Source: Paraperlucidibaca baekdonensis (GTDB taxonomy: Bacteria; Pseudomonadota; Gammaproteobacteria; Pseudomonadales; Moraxellaceae). From it: a DNA stretch of 64,000 nt. The translations under genes were made by a program, and so were the position numbers. Within the stretch, counting starts at the first letter, position 1. Every line of letters starts with the position of its first letter. Below are positions 1 to 8,418 of this stretch, in pieces. The notes below the pieces were generated by a model, which saw nothing but the letters and a program-made list of their open reading frames with translations, ran no database searches and was not told where the DNA came from. Location: NCBI RefSeq assembly GCF_003387535.1, contig NZ_QUNR01000003.1:1-64000 (forward strand), given 5' to 3'.

Positions 1-36
1 GCAGTAGCCATGTGAAAGTAGGTCATTGCCAGGCAC
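1..36 (+). rRNA. rrf: 5S ribosomal RNA, 3' end only
   Basis: The first bases match the conserved 3' part of bacterial 5S rRNA: a CCATGTGAAAGTAGGTCATTG-like segment followed by CCAGGC, which forms the closing helix. The rest of the gene, and presumably the 16S-23S part of an rrn operon, lies upstream of the window. The exact 3' end (35-37) is estimated by comparison with the remembered E. coli 5S end. Confidence 0.85.
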
Positions 37-46
37 CTAATGCAAC

Positions 47-76
47 AGCCCTCGTCAGAAATGACGGGGGCTTTTT
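47..76 (+). terminator. rrn operon terminator
   Basis: An 11-bp stem (47-57 with 62-72, one G-T wobble) closes a GAAA tetraloop and is followed by five T residues. It sits about 10 bases after the 5S end, as expected for intrinsic termination of an rRNA operon. Confidence 0.85.
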
Positions 77-130
77 GCTGTCTGGGGTTTGGAAATTCGA
101 TACGAAAACATATTTGGGAGAGAAGGCATC

Positions 131-427
131 TTGACTGAAGCAGCTATGCCGCGCACCTCGGATACAACACCTCCTGCATTAGCGCGTGGCGTGTACCGGC
201 ATTATAAAGGCGCGCATTACCACGTACTGGACTTGGTGCGCCACTCAGAAACCGAGGAGTGGCTGGTGTATTACCGCACCTGTTACGGCGACTGGAGCCG
301 TTGGGTGCGGCCATATGGCATGTTTATTGAGCAGGTTGTTATTGCGGGTGTTGAGCAGCCACGCTTCGATTACGTGGCCGCTGAACTGGCTGAGCTCAAT
401 CTTATCGAGCCAGAAAGCTGCCGCTGA
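131..427 (+). CDS. DUF1653 domain protein
   Basis: Small cytosolic protein of about 98 residues made almost entirely of a DUF1653 domain. The visible family pattern is G-x-Y-R-H-Y-K-G near the start, R-H-S-E-T in the middle, Y-G-D-W-x-R-W-V-R-P, and a final P-R-F. The molecular function of the family is not established. Start choice: no ATG gives full length. TTG at 131 is preceded by a GGAGAGAAGG Shine-Dalgarno stretch (117-126), so it is preferred over TTG at 89. ATG at 146 is a shorter alternative. The gene stands alone between the rrn terminator and convergent nadC. Confidence 0.8.
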   Translation: MTEAAMPRTSDTTPPALARGVYRHYKGAHYHVLDLVRHSETEEWLVYYRTCYGDWSRWVRPYGMFIEQVVIAGVEQPRFDYVAAELAELNLIEPESCR

Positions 428-429
428 TG

Positions 430-1278
430 TTAAGCGGTAGCGTCGACAAGGCGCATCGATAAGTCGATGGCGCGGATATCTTTGGTAATGGTGCCCAATG
501 AAATGAAGTCGACACCGGTCTCCGCGATGGCGCGTATGGTGTCGTGATTTACATTGCCTGATGCTTCCAGCGCAATAGCACCCGCAGCGGTCTCCACGGC
601 ACGCCGCATATCATCTAGAGAGAAGTTATCGAGCATAATGCGATCGGCTTTAGCAGCAATGGCCTGATTGAGCTCATCGGCATTTTCAACTTCCACCTCA
701 ACCAAACGGTCGCTGGCGTATTCACGCGCGGCTGCCACCGCCGCGGCAATCGAGCCGGCCGCCAAAATATGGTTTTCCTTAATCAGAAACGCATCATAGA
801 GCCCGAGGCGATGATTCATCCCGCCACCAACGCGCACCGCGTATTTTTGCGCAATGCGTAAGCCCGGCAGCGTTTTTCGTGTGTCTAATAAGCGCGCCTT
901 CGTGCCCGCCAACAATTGCACGAGCGCATGTGTATGCGTGGCGGTCGCTGAGAGTGTTTGCAGAAAATTCAGCGCGGATCGTTCGGCGGTCAGCAAGCTG
1001 CGCGCGCGCCCTGAAATACGCAATAGCTCCGTGCCGGCGGGCACCACTTGGCCTTCTTTGACCTGCCACTCAAGACGCAGCTCGCGATCGACCGAAAGGA
1101 AGGTGGCTTCAACCCAAGGCATGCCCGCCATCACCATGTCATCCCGTGTGATGATGCGTGCCTGCGCCTGCTTATCGTGTGGAATTAAAGCAGCAGTCAC
1201 ATCGCCGGTGCCAATATCTTCGACCAGGGCAGACGCCACGTTTGCGGCAAGGGCGGCATCAATCAGTTCAGCTTTCAT
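430..1278 (-). CDS. nadC: nicotinate-nucleotide pyrophosphorylase (carboxylating)
   Basis: Quinolinate phosphoribosyltransferase, 282 residues, the usual length. It converts quinolinate and PRPP to nicotinate mononucleotide, CO2 and PPi in de novo NAD synthesis (cytosol). The N-terminal part carries the E-D-x-G-x-G-D-V-T motif (about residues 20-28). The core has the T-R-K-T-x-P-G-L-R motif with the nearby G-G-G-x-x-H-R-x-x-L-x-D segment that binds substrate, followed by the I-K-E-N-H motif. The C-terminal part has the typical S-G-N-V-N and I-S-L-G segments of the TIM-like barrel. ATG start at 1278. It is divergent from ampD, an arrangement also known from Pseudomonas. Confidence 0.97.
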   Translation of the reverse strand: MKAELIDAALAANVASALVEDIGTGDVTAALIPHDKQAQARIITRDDMVMAGMPWVEATFLSVDRELRLEWQVKEGQVVPAGTELLRISGRARSLLTAERSALNFLQTLSATATHTHALVQLLAGTKARLLDTRKTLPGLRIAQKYAVRVGGGMNHRLGLYDAFLIKENHILAAGSIAAAVAAAREYASDRLVEVEVENADELNQAIAAKADRIMLDNFSLDDMRRAVETAAGAIALEASGNVNHDTIRAIAETGVDFISLGTITKDIRAIDLSMRLVDATA

Positions 1279-1389
1279 AATGACTCATTGGCTAGCAAGA
1301 AAGGCGTGAGTATAAAGCCACAGGCGCGGATGGTCAGCACTCGCTTGATTGGGTAGTCTTGCTCAATAGCTGAATGCAAAGAGGGCAGC

Positions 1390-1968
1390 ATGAGTCGAAC
1401 ACTAAGCCTGTGTCGCCAGCATTGGCTGCGCGAAGCGCGGCATTGCCCATCGCCATTTTTTAATGCACGACCGCAGGGCGAGGTGTCGCTGACGGTGATT
1501 CATAACATTAGCCTGCCGCCCGGACAGTTTGGTGGACCCCATATTGATGCGCTTTTTACTGGTCGGCTAGATGCCAGCGCTCATCCGTACTTTGCTTCGA
1601 TAGCTGGCCTTGAGGTCTCAGCACATGTGCTAATTCGCCGCGATGGTGAGCTGGTGCAATACGTGGCGTTTGATCAGCGTGCCTGGCATGCCGGCCAGTC
1701 GAGCTACCAAGGTCGTGCCAATTGCAATGACTTCGCGATTGGCATCGAAATGGAAGGCTGTGACACACAGGCATTTACCGATTCGCAGTATGATGTGCTG
1801 AATGCGTTATTGATCGTGTTGGCTGAGCATTACCCAGCGACGCAACACGCAGTCACCGGCCACAGCGATATCGCCCCCGGGCGTAAGACAGATCCGGGGC
1901 CTTATTTTGACTGGTCACGACTCACACAGGCCGAACCAGTAGGGCATTCTCAAGGAGTGAAGACATGA
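1390..1968 (+). CDS. ampD: 1,6-anhydro-N-acetylmuramyl-L-alanine amidase AmpD
   Basis: Cytosolic zinc amidase of 192 residues. It cleaves the stem peptide from anhydro-muropeptides during cell-wall recycling. By removing these inducers it keeps AmpC-type beta-lactamase expression low in species that have ampR/ampC. The zinc ligands expected for the family are visible: His38 in I-H-N-I-S-L-P-P, His158 in G-H-S-D-I-A-P-G-R-K and Asp168 in T-D-P-G-P, with Lys166 near the active site. A GAGGG Shine-Dalgarno precedes the ATG at 1390. Its stop overlaps the ampE start by four bases. The recycling permease AmpG is in this window but 24 kb away. Confidence 0.96.
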   Translation: MSRTLSLCRQHWLREARHCPSPFFNARPQGEVSLTVIHNISLPPGQFGGPHIDALFTGRLDASAHPYFASIAGLEVSAHVLIRRDGELVQYVAFDQRAWHAGQSSYQGRANCNDFAIGIEMEGCDTQAFTDSQYDVLNALLIVLAEHYPATQHAVTGHSDIAPGRKTDPGPYFDWSRLTQAEPVGHSQGVKT

Positions 1969-2768
1969 CATTATTACTCGCATTGATGGCGGTAGCGGCG
2001 TATCACGCCATGCCCGAGCATTGGCGCCATACCTTGGCTTGCCCCGCGACGCGATGGCTGGCCTGGAGCACCACGCTGACGCTATCTGATGCGTTACGCT
2101 TGGCGATCGCTGTGTTGCTTCCCATGGTGCTGTTAGTGGTCGGCTTGGCCTTGCTCGATGAGCTCGCCAGTGTCTTTATGTTTCTATTATGCGCGGTGGT
2201 CGTTGTGGCTGTTTTTGCTGACAGCGCGGTTGCTCGTGTGGCCACTGATCAGCGCGCCGAATGGACTGAGGCCGAGTGGCCAAGCGACGATGAGCTGCTA
2301 GAAAATGCCTTGAGTTTGTCGCGTCAACAGCATCTGCGCCGTCAGTTAAACGAGCTCTTTGCTCCGCTATTTTGGCTGCTGCTAGCCACGCCGGTGGCGG
2401 CGCTCGGTTACTACTTGCTGCGTCGTAGCGCGCTTGGTACATCCGATGACGATAATAATTTAGCCTTGAATTGTTTGCGTTTAGCCGATTGGTTGCCGGC
2501 GCGTTTACTCGCCATGAGCTTTGCCTTAGCGGGTAATTTTACGGCCACGTGGGGCGTCATCAGCAGCCAATTATTGCGTGCGGAGTCTGTTGCCTATGAG
2601 CTCATCGATCACGCCGCCAATGCCGCAGAGCCCATTGCCATTGACCCGTCATTAACGCCAGCGGTTGGTCTCGCCACCGCGATGCATCAGCTCAATAGTC
2701 TGCTGCAACGCGCCTTGGTGGTGTGGATGGTCTTTGTGGCGCTGAAAACGCTCTGGCCCGGCATGTGA
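1965..2768 (+). CDS. ampE: AmpE-like regulatory membrane protein
   Basis: Integral membrane protein of 267 residues, encoded directly after ampD with an ATGA overlap and a strong AAGGAG upstream. The sequence shows hydrophobic segments near residues 1-15, 45-90, 125-150 and the extreme C-terminus (about 250-265). AmpE belongs to the CobD/CbiB-like family and is implicated in beta-lactamase induction, but its biochemical activity is unclear. The call rests mainly on the ampD-ampE arrangement, the length and the membrane topology. The downstream btuF-like gene is translationally coupled through GTGA at its stop. Confidence 0.85.
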   Translation: MTLLLALMAVAAYHAMPEHWRHTLACPATRWLAWSTTLTLSDALRLAIAVLLPMVLLVVGLALLDELASVFMFLLCAVVVVAVFADSAVARVATDQRAEWTEAEWPSDDELLENALSLSRQQHLRRQLNELFAPLFWLLLATPVAALGYYLLRRSALGTSDDDNNLALNCLRLADWLPARLLAMSFALAGNFTATWGVISSQLLRAESVAYELIDHAANAAEPIAIDPSLTPAVGLATAMHQLNSLLQRALVVWMVFVALKTLWPGM

Positions 2769-3676
2769 GGCTGTTGCGGCGAGGCCTGTGGCTTGGGCTG
2801 TTAGCGCTGTTGGCACTGCCCGCTTATGCACTGGAGTCCTGGCAGGATGATCAAGGCCAGGCATGGGCAGTGCCTAAGACATTGCCCTCGCGCTGGATCG
2901 TTTTGGGGCCACATTTGGTCGACATGGTTCATGAGCTTGGGGCCGCCGAGCGCATTGTTGGCGTGCAAGATGACCATCCCACGCCGGGCCGACACACACG
3001 CAGCCTCAGTGGGCATGCCGTGGTGGGCCAGTCTGGCAGCATCAGTGAAGAGCGCGTGCGCGCCCTAGCGCCTGATCTGGTGGTGTTTTGGCCAACAGGT
3101 TTATCGCCAGTGCAGCAGCGCCGACTGCGACGTTTGGGTGTGCCGCTCTTGGCTATTGCGCCTGAAACGCTTGAGGCATTGCCCGAGCGTTTGCGCTGGT
3201 TAGGCGCCTTGGCGGGTCGAGCGCCGCAGGCCAACGCATTAGCCGATCAAGAGGCGGCGGCCTTGGTGCAGGCGCGTCAACGGTATACGCCTGGCCCCAG
3301 ACTGCGCGGCTTTTATCAAGTCTGGCAGCAACCACTATTTAGCTTGTCAAAACAGCACCTGGTAAGCCAAGCTATATCGCTATGCGGGGTCGATAGCATT
3401 GTGCCGGACGCGACGATTGAGGCGCCGGTCATCAATGTTGAGGCAGTGTTATTGGCGCGTACTGAGATTATCTTGGTGAGTGCGCCCGAGCACGCGCGGG
3501 CCACTGCGTTTTGGCGTCGGTTTAGCCGCTTGCCGGCAGCACAAAGCCAGGCCATTGTGGCGGTTGACGATGCCGCCCTAACGCGCCCCGGTTTGTCCTT
3601 GTTGCGCGCAATACCTGCGCTTTGCCAAACAGTTATGCCTTGGCGAAACCGACCAAGCGTGCCAGTATCGCCCTGA
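2765..3676 (+). CDS. btuF: BtuF-like periplasmic cobalamin-binding protein
   Basis: Secreted solute-binding protein of the TroA/BtuF fold, 303 residues. The likely start is GTG at 2765, overlapping the ampE stop by four bases. The upstream ATG at 2723 would place extra residues in front of the signal peptide. Residues 1-22 (V-R-L-L-R-R-G then a Leu/Ala-rich core ending A-Y-A) form a signal peptide. The mature protein has the family segments L-x-P-H-L-V-D-M-V-H-E-L-G, L-A-P-D-L-V-V-F-W, and a long central helix after G-A-L-A-G-R. BtuF delivers vitamin B12 to BtuCD, which is not encoded nearby. Presence of btuB and an adenosyltransferase 5 kb downstream supports B12. Related heme or siderophore binders remain possible. 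Confidence 0.75.
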   Translation: MRLLRRGLWLGLLALLALPAYALESWQDDQGQAWAVPKTLPSRWIVLGPHLVDMVHELGAAERIVGVQDDHPTPGRHTRSLSGHAVVGQSGSISEERVRALAPDLVVFWPTGLSPVQQRRLRRLGVPLLAIAPETLEALPERLRWLGALAGRAPQANALADQEAAALVQARQRYTPGPRLRGFYQVWQQPLFSLSKQHLVSQAISLCGVDSIVPDATIEAPVINVEAVLLARTEIILVSAPEHARATAFWRRFSRLPAAQSQAIVAVDDAALTRPGLSLLRAIPALCQTVMPWRNRPSVPVSP

Positions 3677-3774
3677 CCGGGCAGTCATCGCATTGCGCTT
3701 ACCCGCGCTAGCCGAGAGACTGCTCATACTCAGCCCATAAGGCTGTTACCCGCTAAGCCCACAAGGAGGCATGT

Positions 3775-6435
3775 ATGGCGCGGTCCCGTCAGTACGGTGA
3801 TTCTGATCCTATCGAAACACAAGAATGGTTTGATGCTCTGGCCTCCGTGGCCGACAACGAGTCGCCCGAGCGCGCTCGGCAATTGCTCGAATGGCTGGTT
3901 GGCCAAGCCCCGCAATTTGGCATTCAAATTGATCGCTTAAACACCCCTTATTTAAATACCGTGGCACGCGAGAAAGAGCCGCTGATGCCCGGTGACCCCA
4001 ATCTTGAGTGGCGGCTGCGCTCATTGATTCGCTGGAATGCGCTGGCGATTGTTATGCGCGCCAACCAAAACGATGACGAGCTCGGCGGCCACATTGCCAC
4101 CTTTGCTTCGTCGGCGACGCTCTATGACGTGGGCTTTAACCATTTTTTCCGCGCCCCCAATAGCGAGCACCTTGGCGATCTGATTTATTACCAAGGCCAT
4201 TCGGCGCCTGGTATTTATGCGCGTTCATACATGGAAGGCCGCCTAAGCGAAGAGCAGCTCAGCCGTTTCCGTCGTGAAGTCGGCGGTGGCGGTTTGTCGA
4301 GCTATCCGCATCCGTGGCTGATGCCCGATTACTGGCAGTTCCCCACGGTGTCGATGGGCTTAGGGCCGATCATGGCGATCTATCAAGCCCACGTGATGAA
4401 GTATTTAATCAATCGCGAGCAGTTACCTGACCAAGGCCGCAAGGTTTGGGCGTTTTTAGGCGATGGCGAGATGGATGAGCCCGAGTCCCTTGGCGCCATT
4501 GCGCTAGCTGGGCGCGAGAAGCTCGATAACCTGATCTTTGTCATCAACTGCAACTTGCAGCGCCTCGATGGCCCCGTGCGCGGCAATGGCAAAATCATCC
4601 AAGAATTAGAGTCGGTGTTTCGTGGTGCGGGCTGGAAGGTCATCAAAGTGGTGTGGGGTAAGAAGTGGGATCCACTACTCGCACGTGATGAATCCGGCGC
4701 GTTAAAGCAGCGCATGTTAGAGGCTGTGGACGGCGAATATCAGGCCTTTAAAAACCACGGCGGCGCTTACACTCGCGAGAAGTTTTTCGGCAAATACCCT
4801 GAGCTTGCCGAGCTCGTGAAAGACATGAGCGATGACGAAATCGCCCGTCTTGATCGTGGCGGCCACGACCCGTTCAAGGTCTATGCCGCTTATGCCGAAG
4901 CGATGGCAGCGAAAGGTCAGCCTGTGGTGATTTTGGCGAAAACCGTGAAAGGTTACGCCACCGGCGCCGGTGAGGCGGCCAATAAAACCCACCAAATGAA
5001 GATGCTCGACATCGACTCGCTGAAGATGTTCCGCGACCGTTTCGACATGCCCTTCAGCGATGAGCAACTCGAAGAGCTGCCATTTTTCCGGCCACCAGAA
5101 AATAGCCCGGAGATGAAATACCTGCACGAGCGGCGGCAAAAGCTCGGCGGCTATTTGCCGCAGCGTCGTACGGAAAGTGCGTCATTGCCGGTGCCAACGC
5201 TGGATCAGCTGAGCACCATCACCACCGGTTCTGAGCGGCCGATTTCCACCACCATGGCCTTGGTGCGCCTGATGGGCGTGCTGCTCAAACAAGAGGGTTT
5301 GGGCGAGCGCATTGTGCCTATCGTGCCGGATGAAGCGCGCACCTTTGGTATGGAGGGCATGTTCCGCCAGCTCGGCATTTACTCCAATGTTGGCCAGCTC
5401 TATGAGCCCGAAGACAAGTCGCAGCTCACGTATTACCGCGAGGATGTCAAAGGTCAGATCTTGGAGGAGGGCATTAACGAGGCCGGCGCCATGAGCGCGT
5501 GGATTGCTTGCGGCACCGCCTACAGCATCCATAATCAGCCGCTAGTGCCGTTTTACTTGTTCTATTCGATGTTTGGTTTCCAGCGCATTGGCGATTTGGC
5601 CTGGGCTGCCGGCGACTCGCGCGCGCGCGGTTTCTTGGTCGGCGCGACATCGGGCCGTACCACGCTCAACGGCGAAGGCTTGCAACACGAAGATGGCCAT
5701 TCGCACGTGCTTGCGGCCACCGTGCCTAACTGCGTGAGCTACGACCCAACCTACAGCTACGAGGTCGCGGTGATCGTGCAAGATGGCTTGCGCCGCATGT
5801 TTGGCGAGCAGGAAGATGTTTATTACTACCTGACTACGCTCAACGAAAACTACCCGCACCCGGCCATGCCAGTGGGTTGCGAGGAGGGCATTCGTCGCGG
5901 CTTGTATAAATTCCAGTCGGCGAAGCGCGGCAAAGGCCCTGAAGTTCAGCTGATGGGCGGTGGTGCGATCTTGCGCGAAGTCGAAGCAGTTGTGGCCTTG
6001 CTCGCAGAGGTAGGCGTGCGCGCTGCGGTGTGGAGCGCCACCAGCTTTACCGAGTTGCGTCGCGAAGGCTTGGATGTGGAGCGCTGGAATGCGCTGCACC
6101 CCGATGAAAAACCGCGCACGGCCTGGGTTACTGAGCAACTAGCGGGCAGCAAGGGCCCGATCATTGCTGCTAGCGATTATATGAAAGTGCATGCCGACCA
6201 GATTCGTGCCTTTGTACCGGATGGTCGCGCGTATCGTGTGTTGGGCACCGATGGCTTTGGTCGGTCGGACTCGCGCCAGCAGCTGCGCCGGCACTTTGAG
6301 GTCGATGCCGTGCAAGTGGCTTATGCCGCGCTCACCGCCTTGCGTGCTAGCGATGATATTTCGCTAGAAGCACTATTGGCGGCTCGCGAGCAATGGGGCA
6401 TTGACCCCGAGCAAGCCCATTCGGCCACAGCATAA
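3775..6435 (+). CDS. aceE: pyruvate dehydrogenase E1 component, homodimeric type
   Basis: Thiamine-diphosphate enzyme of 886 residues. It decarboxylates pyruvate and transfers the acetyl group to lipoyl-E2 in the cytosolic pyruvate dehydrogenase complex. The N-terminal domain contains the ThDP motif beginning G-D-G-E-M-D-E-P-E and ending near I-N-C-N-L-Q-R-L-D-G (about 225-265). The catalytic H-x-K segment and the R-G-F-L-V-G-A-T-S-G-R-T-T-L region lie in the later domains. Length matches the E. coli protein (887). Start ATG at 3775 follows a strong AAGGAGG at 3763-3769. aceF begins 10 bases after the stop, so the two form an operon. No E3 (lpd) gene is present in the window. Confidence 0.98.
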   Translation: MARSRQYGDSDPIETQEWFDALASVADNESPERARQLLEWLVGQAPQFGIQIDRLNTPYLNTVAREKEPLMPGDPNLEWRLRSLIRWNALAIVMRANQNDDELGGHIATFASSATLYDVGFNHFFRAPNSEHLGDLIYYQGHSAPGIYARSYMEGRLSEEQLSRFRREVGGGGLSSYPHPWLMPDYWQFPTVSMGLGPIMAIYQAHVMKYLINREQLPDQGRKVWAFLGDGEMDEPESLGAIALAGREKLDNLIFVINCNLQRLDGPVRGNGKIIQELESVFRGAGWKVIKVVWGKKWDPLLARDESGALKQRMLEAVDGEYQAFKNHGGAYTREKFFGKYPELAELVKDMSDDEIARLDRGGHDPFKVYAAYAEAMAAKGQPVVILAKTVKGYATGAGEAANKTHQMKMLDIDSLKMFRDRFDMPFSDEQLEELPFFRPPENSPEMKYLHERRQKLGGYLPQRRTESASLPVPTLDQLSTITTGSERPISTTMALVRLMGVLLKQEGLGERIVPIVPDEARTFGMEGMFRQLGIYSNVGQLYEPEDKSQLTYYREDVKGQILEEGINEAGAMSAWIACGTAYSIHNQPLVPFYLFYSMFGFQRIGDLAWAAGDSRARGFLVGATSGRTTLNGEGLQHEDGHSHVLAATVPNCVSYDPTYSYEVAVIVQDGLRRMFGEQEDVYYYLTTLNENYPHPAMPVGCEEGIRRGLYKFQSAKRGKGPEVQLMGGGAILREVEAVVALLAEVGVRAAVWSATSFTELRREGLDVERWNALHPDEKPRTAWVTEQLAGSKGPIIAASDYMKVHADQIRAFVPDGRAYRVLGTDGFGRSDSRQQLRRHFEVDAVQVAYAALTALRASDDISLEALLAAREQWGIDPEQAHSATA

Positions 6436-6445
6436 GGAGGGCGCT

Positions 6446-7774
6446 ATGACAAAATCTGTAAAAGTGCCCGACTTAGGGGTTGATGCTGCCGAGGTGATTG
6501 AGCTGTTGGTGACGCCTGGTGAGACGGTGAAAAAAGAGCAGCCGATAGCCGTGCTGGAGTCGGATAAAGCCAGCTTGGAGCTGCCGGCGCCAGAAGATGG
6601 CGTGCTGACCTCGTGGTCGGTGTCGGTGGGCACGAGCGTGAAAGAGGGCGATGCGCTGTGCGAGATGGACTCGGCGGATGGCGGGTCGAGTGCTGAAAAG
6701 CCGGATGCGGCGTCATCGGACAAACCCATGGAGAAAGCACCTCAGGCTGACAACGCCTCAGAAGACGATTCCGAGGCTAATGAGGCCGCTGAAAAATCGC
6801 CTCCTGAGACTAAAGCGCCGGCTAAGCAAGAGGCTTTAAAACAGGCTGAGTTCAGCTCAGGCCCCAGCAAAGCCGTGCATGCCGGCCCCGCTGTGCGGCG
6901 TTTGGCGCGCGAGTTGGGGGTGGATTTAGCTGCGCTGCCATCGGGTCAAGGGCCCAATGGCCGCCTGCTCAAAGAAGATGTGCATGCCTGGGTGAAGTCG
7001 CGCATTAGCCAAGCGCCAGCCAGTAGCGGTGGCCTTAGCATGGGCGAATTGCCACCCGAGCCCGACTACAGCAAATGGGGCGAGATTGAGCTCACGCCGC
7101 GCTCGCGCATTCAGCGAAAAACCGCGGAAAACCTTTCGCGTTCTAGTCTGATGGTGCCGCAGGTCACGCAGTTTGATGTGGCTGACATCACCGAGCTGGA
7201 GGCCTTTCGCTTAACTCAGCGCGATCGCTTTAAAGCCGATGGCCTTTCGCTGACCATGACCGCGTTGGTGGCAAAAACGGTGGCCTATGTATTGCGCGAA
7301 ATGCCGCAGTTCAATGCCTCACTGAGCCGCGATGGCGAAAACCTCGTGCTCAAGCAATACGTGAATCTTGGCATTGCGGTAGATACGCCCAATGGTTTGG
7401 TGGTGCCGGTGCTGCATAACGCCGATCGCATGAGCCTGCGCGAGATCGCTGAGCAGCTCGGGCGCATGGCTGAGCAAGCGCGCGCGGGCAAGCTGCCGCC
7501 AGCGGCTATGCAGGGCGCGAGTTTCACCATTTCATCACTCGGTGGCATTGGTGGCACGGCATTTACGCCACTGGTGAATTGGCCGGAAGTGGGCATTTTG
7601 GGCTTATCGCGTGCGGTCAAAGCGCCGGTATGGAATGGCTCTGCGTTTGAGCCACGCCTGCAGCTGCCGCTGTCATTGAGCTATGACCATCGCGTGATTG
7701 ATGGTGCTGCTGCTGCACGTTTTACCACGCGCTTAGGGGCATTATTGGCGGATATTCGACAGCTCTTGGTGTAA
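6446..7774 (+). CDS. aceF: dihydrolipoyllysine acetyltransferase (PDH E2)
   Basis: E2 core of pyruvate dehydrogenase, 442 residues. It has one N-terminal lipoyl domain (about 2-75) with the lipoylated Lys41 in E-S-D-K-A. A Glu/Ala/Pro/Lys-rich flexible linker follows (about 78-140). The E1/E3-binding domain spans about 146-185 (A-V-R-R-L-A-R-E-L-G), and the catalytic domain begins near 210 with the active-site H-R-V-I-D-G (His415, Asp419). E. coli AceF has three lipoyl domains; a single one makes this a short variant. ATG at 6446 has an AAGGAGG eight bases upstream. The longer reading frame from 6401 only adds residues overlapping aceE. Confidence 0.97.
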   Translation: MTKSVKVPDLGVDAAEVIELLVTPGETVKKEQPIAVLESDKASLELPAPEDGVLTSWSVSVGTSVKEGDALCEMDSADGGSSAEKPDAASSDKPMEKAPQADNASEDDSEANEAAEKSPPETKAPAKQEALKQAEFSSGPSKAVHAGPAVRRLARELGVDLAALPSGQGPNGRLLKEDVHAWVKSRISQAPASSGGLSMGELPPEPDYSKWGEIELTPRSRIQRKTAENLSRSSLMVPQVTQFDVADITELEAFRLTQRDRFKADGLSLTMTALVAKTVAYVLREMPQFNASLSRDGENLVLKQYVNLGIAVDTPNGLVVPVLHNADRMSLREIAEQLGRMAEQARAGKLPPAAMQGASFTISSLGGIGGTAFTPLVNWPEVGILGLSRAVKAPVWNGSAFEPRLQLPLSLSYDHRVIDGAAAARFTTRLGALLADIRQLLV

Positions 7775-7790
7775 TGAGTGTGGCCATAAA

Positions 7791-7828
7791 AAAACACCGC
7801 GGCCGTTTGAGGTCGCGGTGTTTTTATT
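7791..7828. terminator. bidirectional terminator between aceF and adenosyltransferase gene
   Basis: A 14-bp stem (7791-7804 with 7811-7824, one wobble) around a short loop has an A-run on one side and a T-run on the other. It can therefore end aceEF transcription on the plus strand and the adenosyltransferase gene on the minus strand. Confidence 0.85.
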
Positions 7829-7840
7829 TGATCAATGACT

Positions 7841-8389
7841 TCAATCACGCTTACGCCACAACACCTCGCTGCCGCCGTCAGCGCGCGCGAGCTGCCGGGC
7901 CAGCACAAAAAAGTAATCCGATAAGCGATTGAGATACATCAGTGCCTGCGGATTCACGGCTTCCACATCGGCCAAACTCAAGGTGCGCCGCTCGGCACGC
8001 CGCGACACCGTGCGTGCCACATGCGCCGCCGCCGCTGCTGGCGAACCGCCGGGCAAAATAAAATCCTTCAGTGCCGGCAGGTCGGCATTGATCGCGTCAA
8101 TAGCGGCCTCTAGACGCTCCACATATGCCGGCGTGACCAGCTCATAGCCAGGGATGCACAGCTCCCCTCCGACATCAAACAGGTCATGCTGAATATGCTC
8201 CAGCATGGCCTGTGCTGCGTGGTCTGCCGCGAGACAGGCGCGTAATACGCCGACCTGCGCATTAGTCTCATCGGTGCAACCATAGGCTTCCACGCGCAGG
8301 GCATCTTTGCGTACGCGCGTGCCATCGCCAAGACCGGTGCTGCCGTCATCGCCGGTGCGCGTGTAGATTTTCGATAAACGATTGCCCAT
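7841..8389 (-). CDS. PduO-type ATP:cob(I)alamin adenosyltransferase
   Basis: Cytosolic enzyme of 182 residues that transfers the adenosyl group of ATP to cob(I)alamin, giving coenzyme B12. The family signature is complete: Y-T-R-T-G-D-D-G-x-T-x-L-G-D-G-x-R-V-x-K (about 8-27) forms the ATP site. D-E-T-N-A-Q-V-G and the R-x-x-S-R-R-A-E-R-R motif form the corrinoid side. It follows btuB on the same strand with a 29-base gap. It probably lies on the same riboswitch-controlled transcript, which fits uptake followed by activation. A GGAG Shine-Dalgarno precedes the ATG at 8389. It is unrelated to the CobA/CobO family. Confidence 0.95.
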   Translation of the reverse strand: MGNRLSKIYTRTGDDGSTGLGDGTRVRKDALRVEAYGCTDETNAQVGVLRACLAADHAAQAMLEHIQHDLFDVGGELCIPGYELVTPAYVERLEAAIDAINADLPALKDFILPGGSPAAAAAHVARTVSRRAERRTLSLADVEAVNPQALMYLNRLSDYFFVLARQLARADGGSEVLWRKRD

Positions 8390-8418
8390 GGTGCTGCTCC
8401 TGAAAAATTAGTGAAGGC

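Noticed and set aside
5542-6138. 198-residue open frame on the minus strand
   Set aside because: It lies wholly inside aceE in a shadow frame, with no domain pattern; the plus-strand product is certain.
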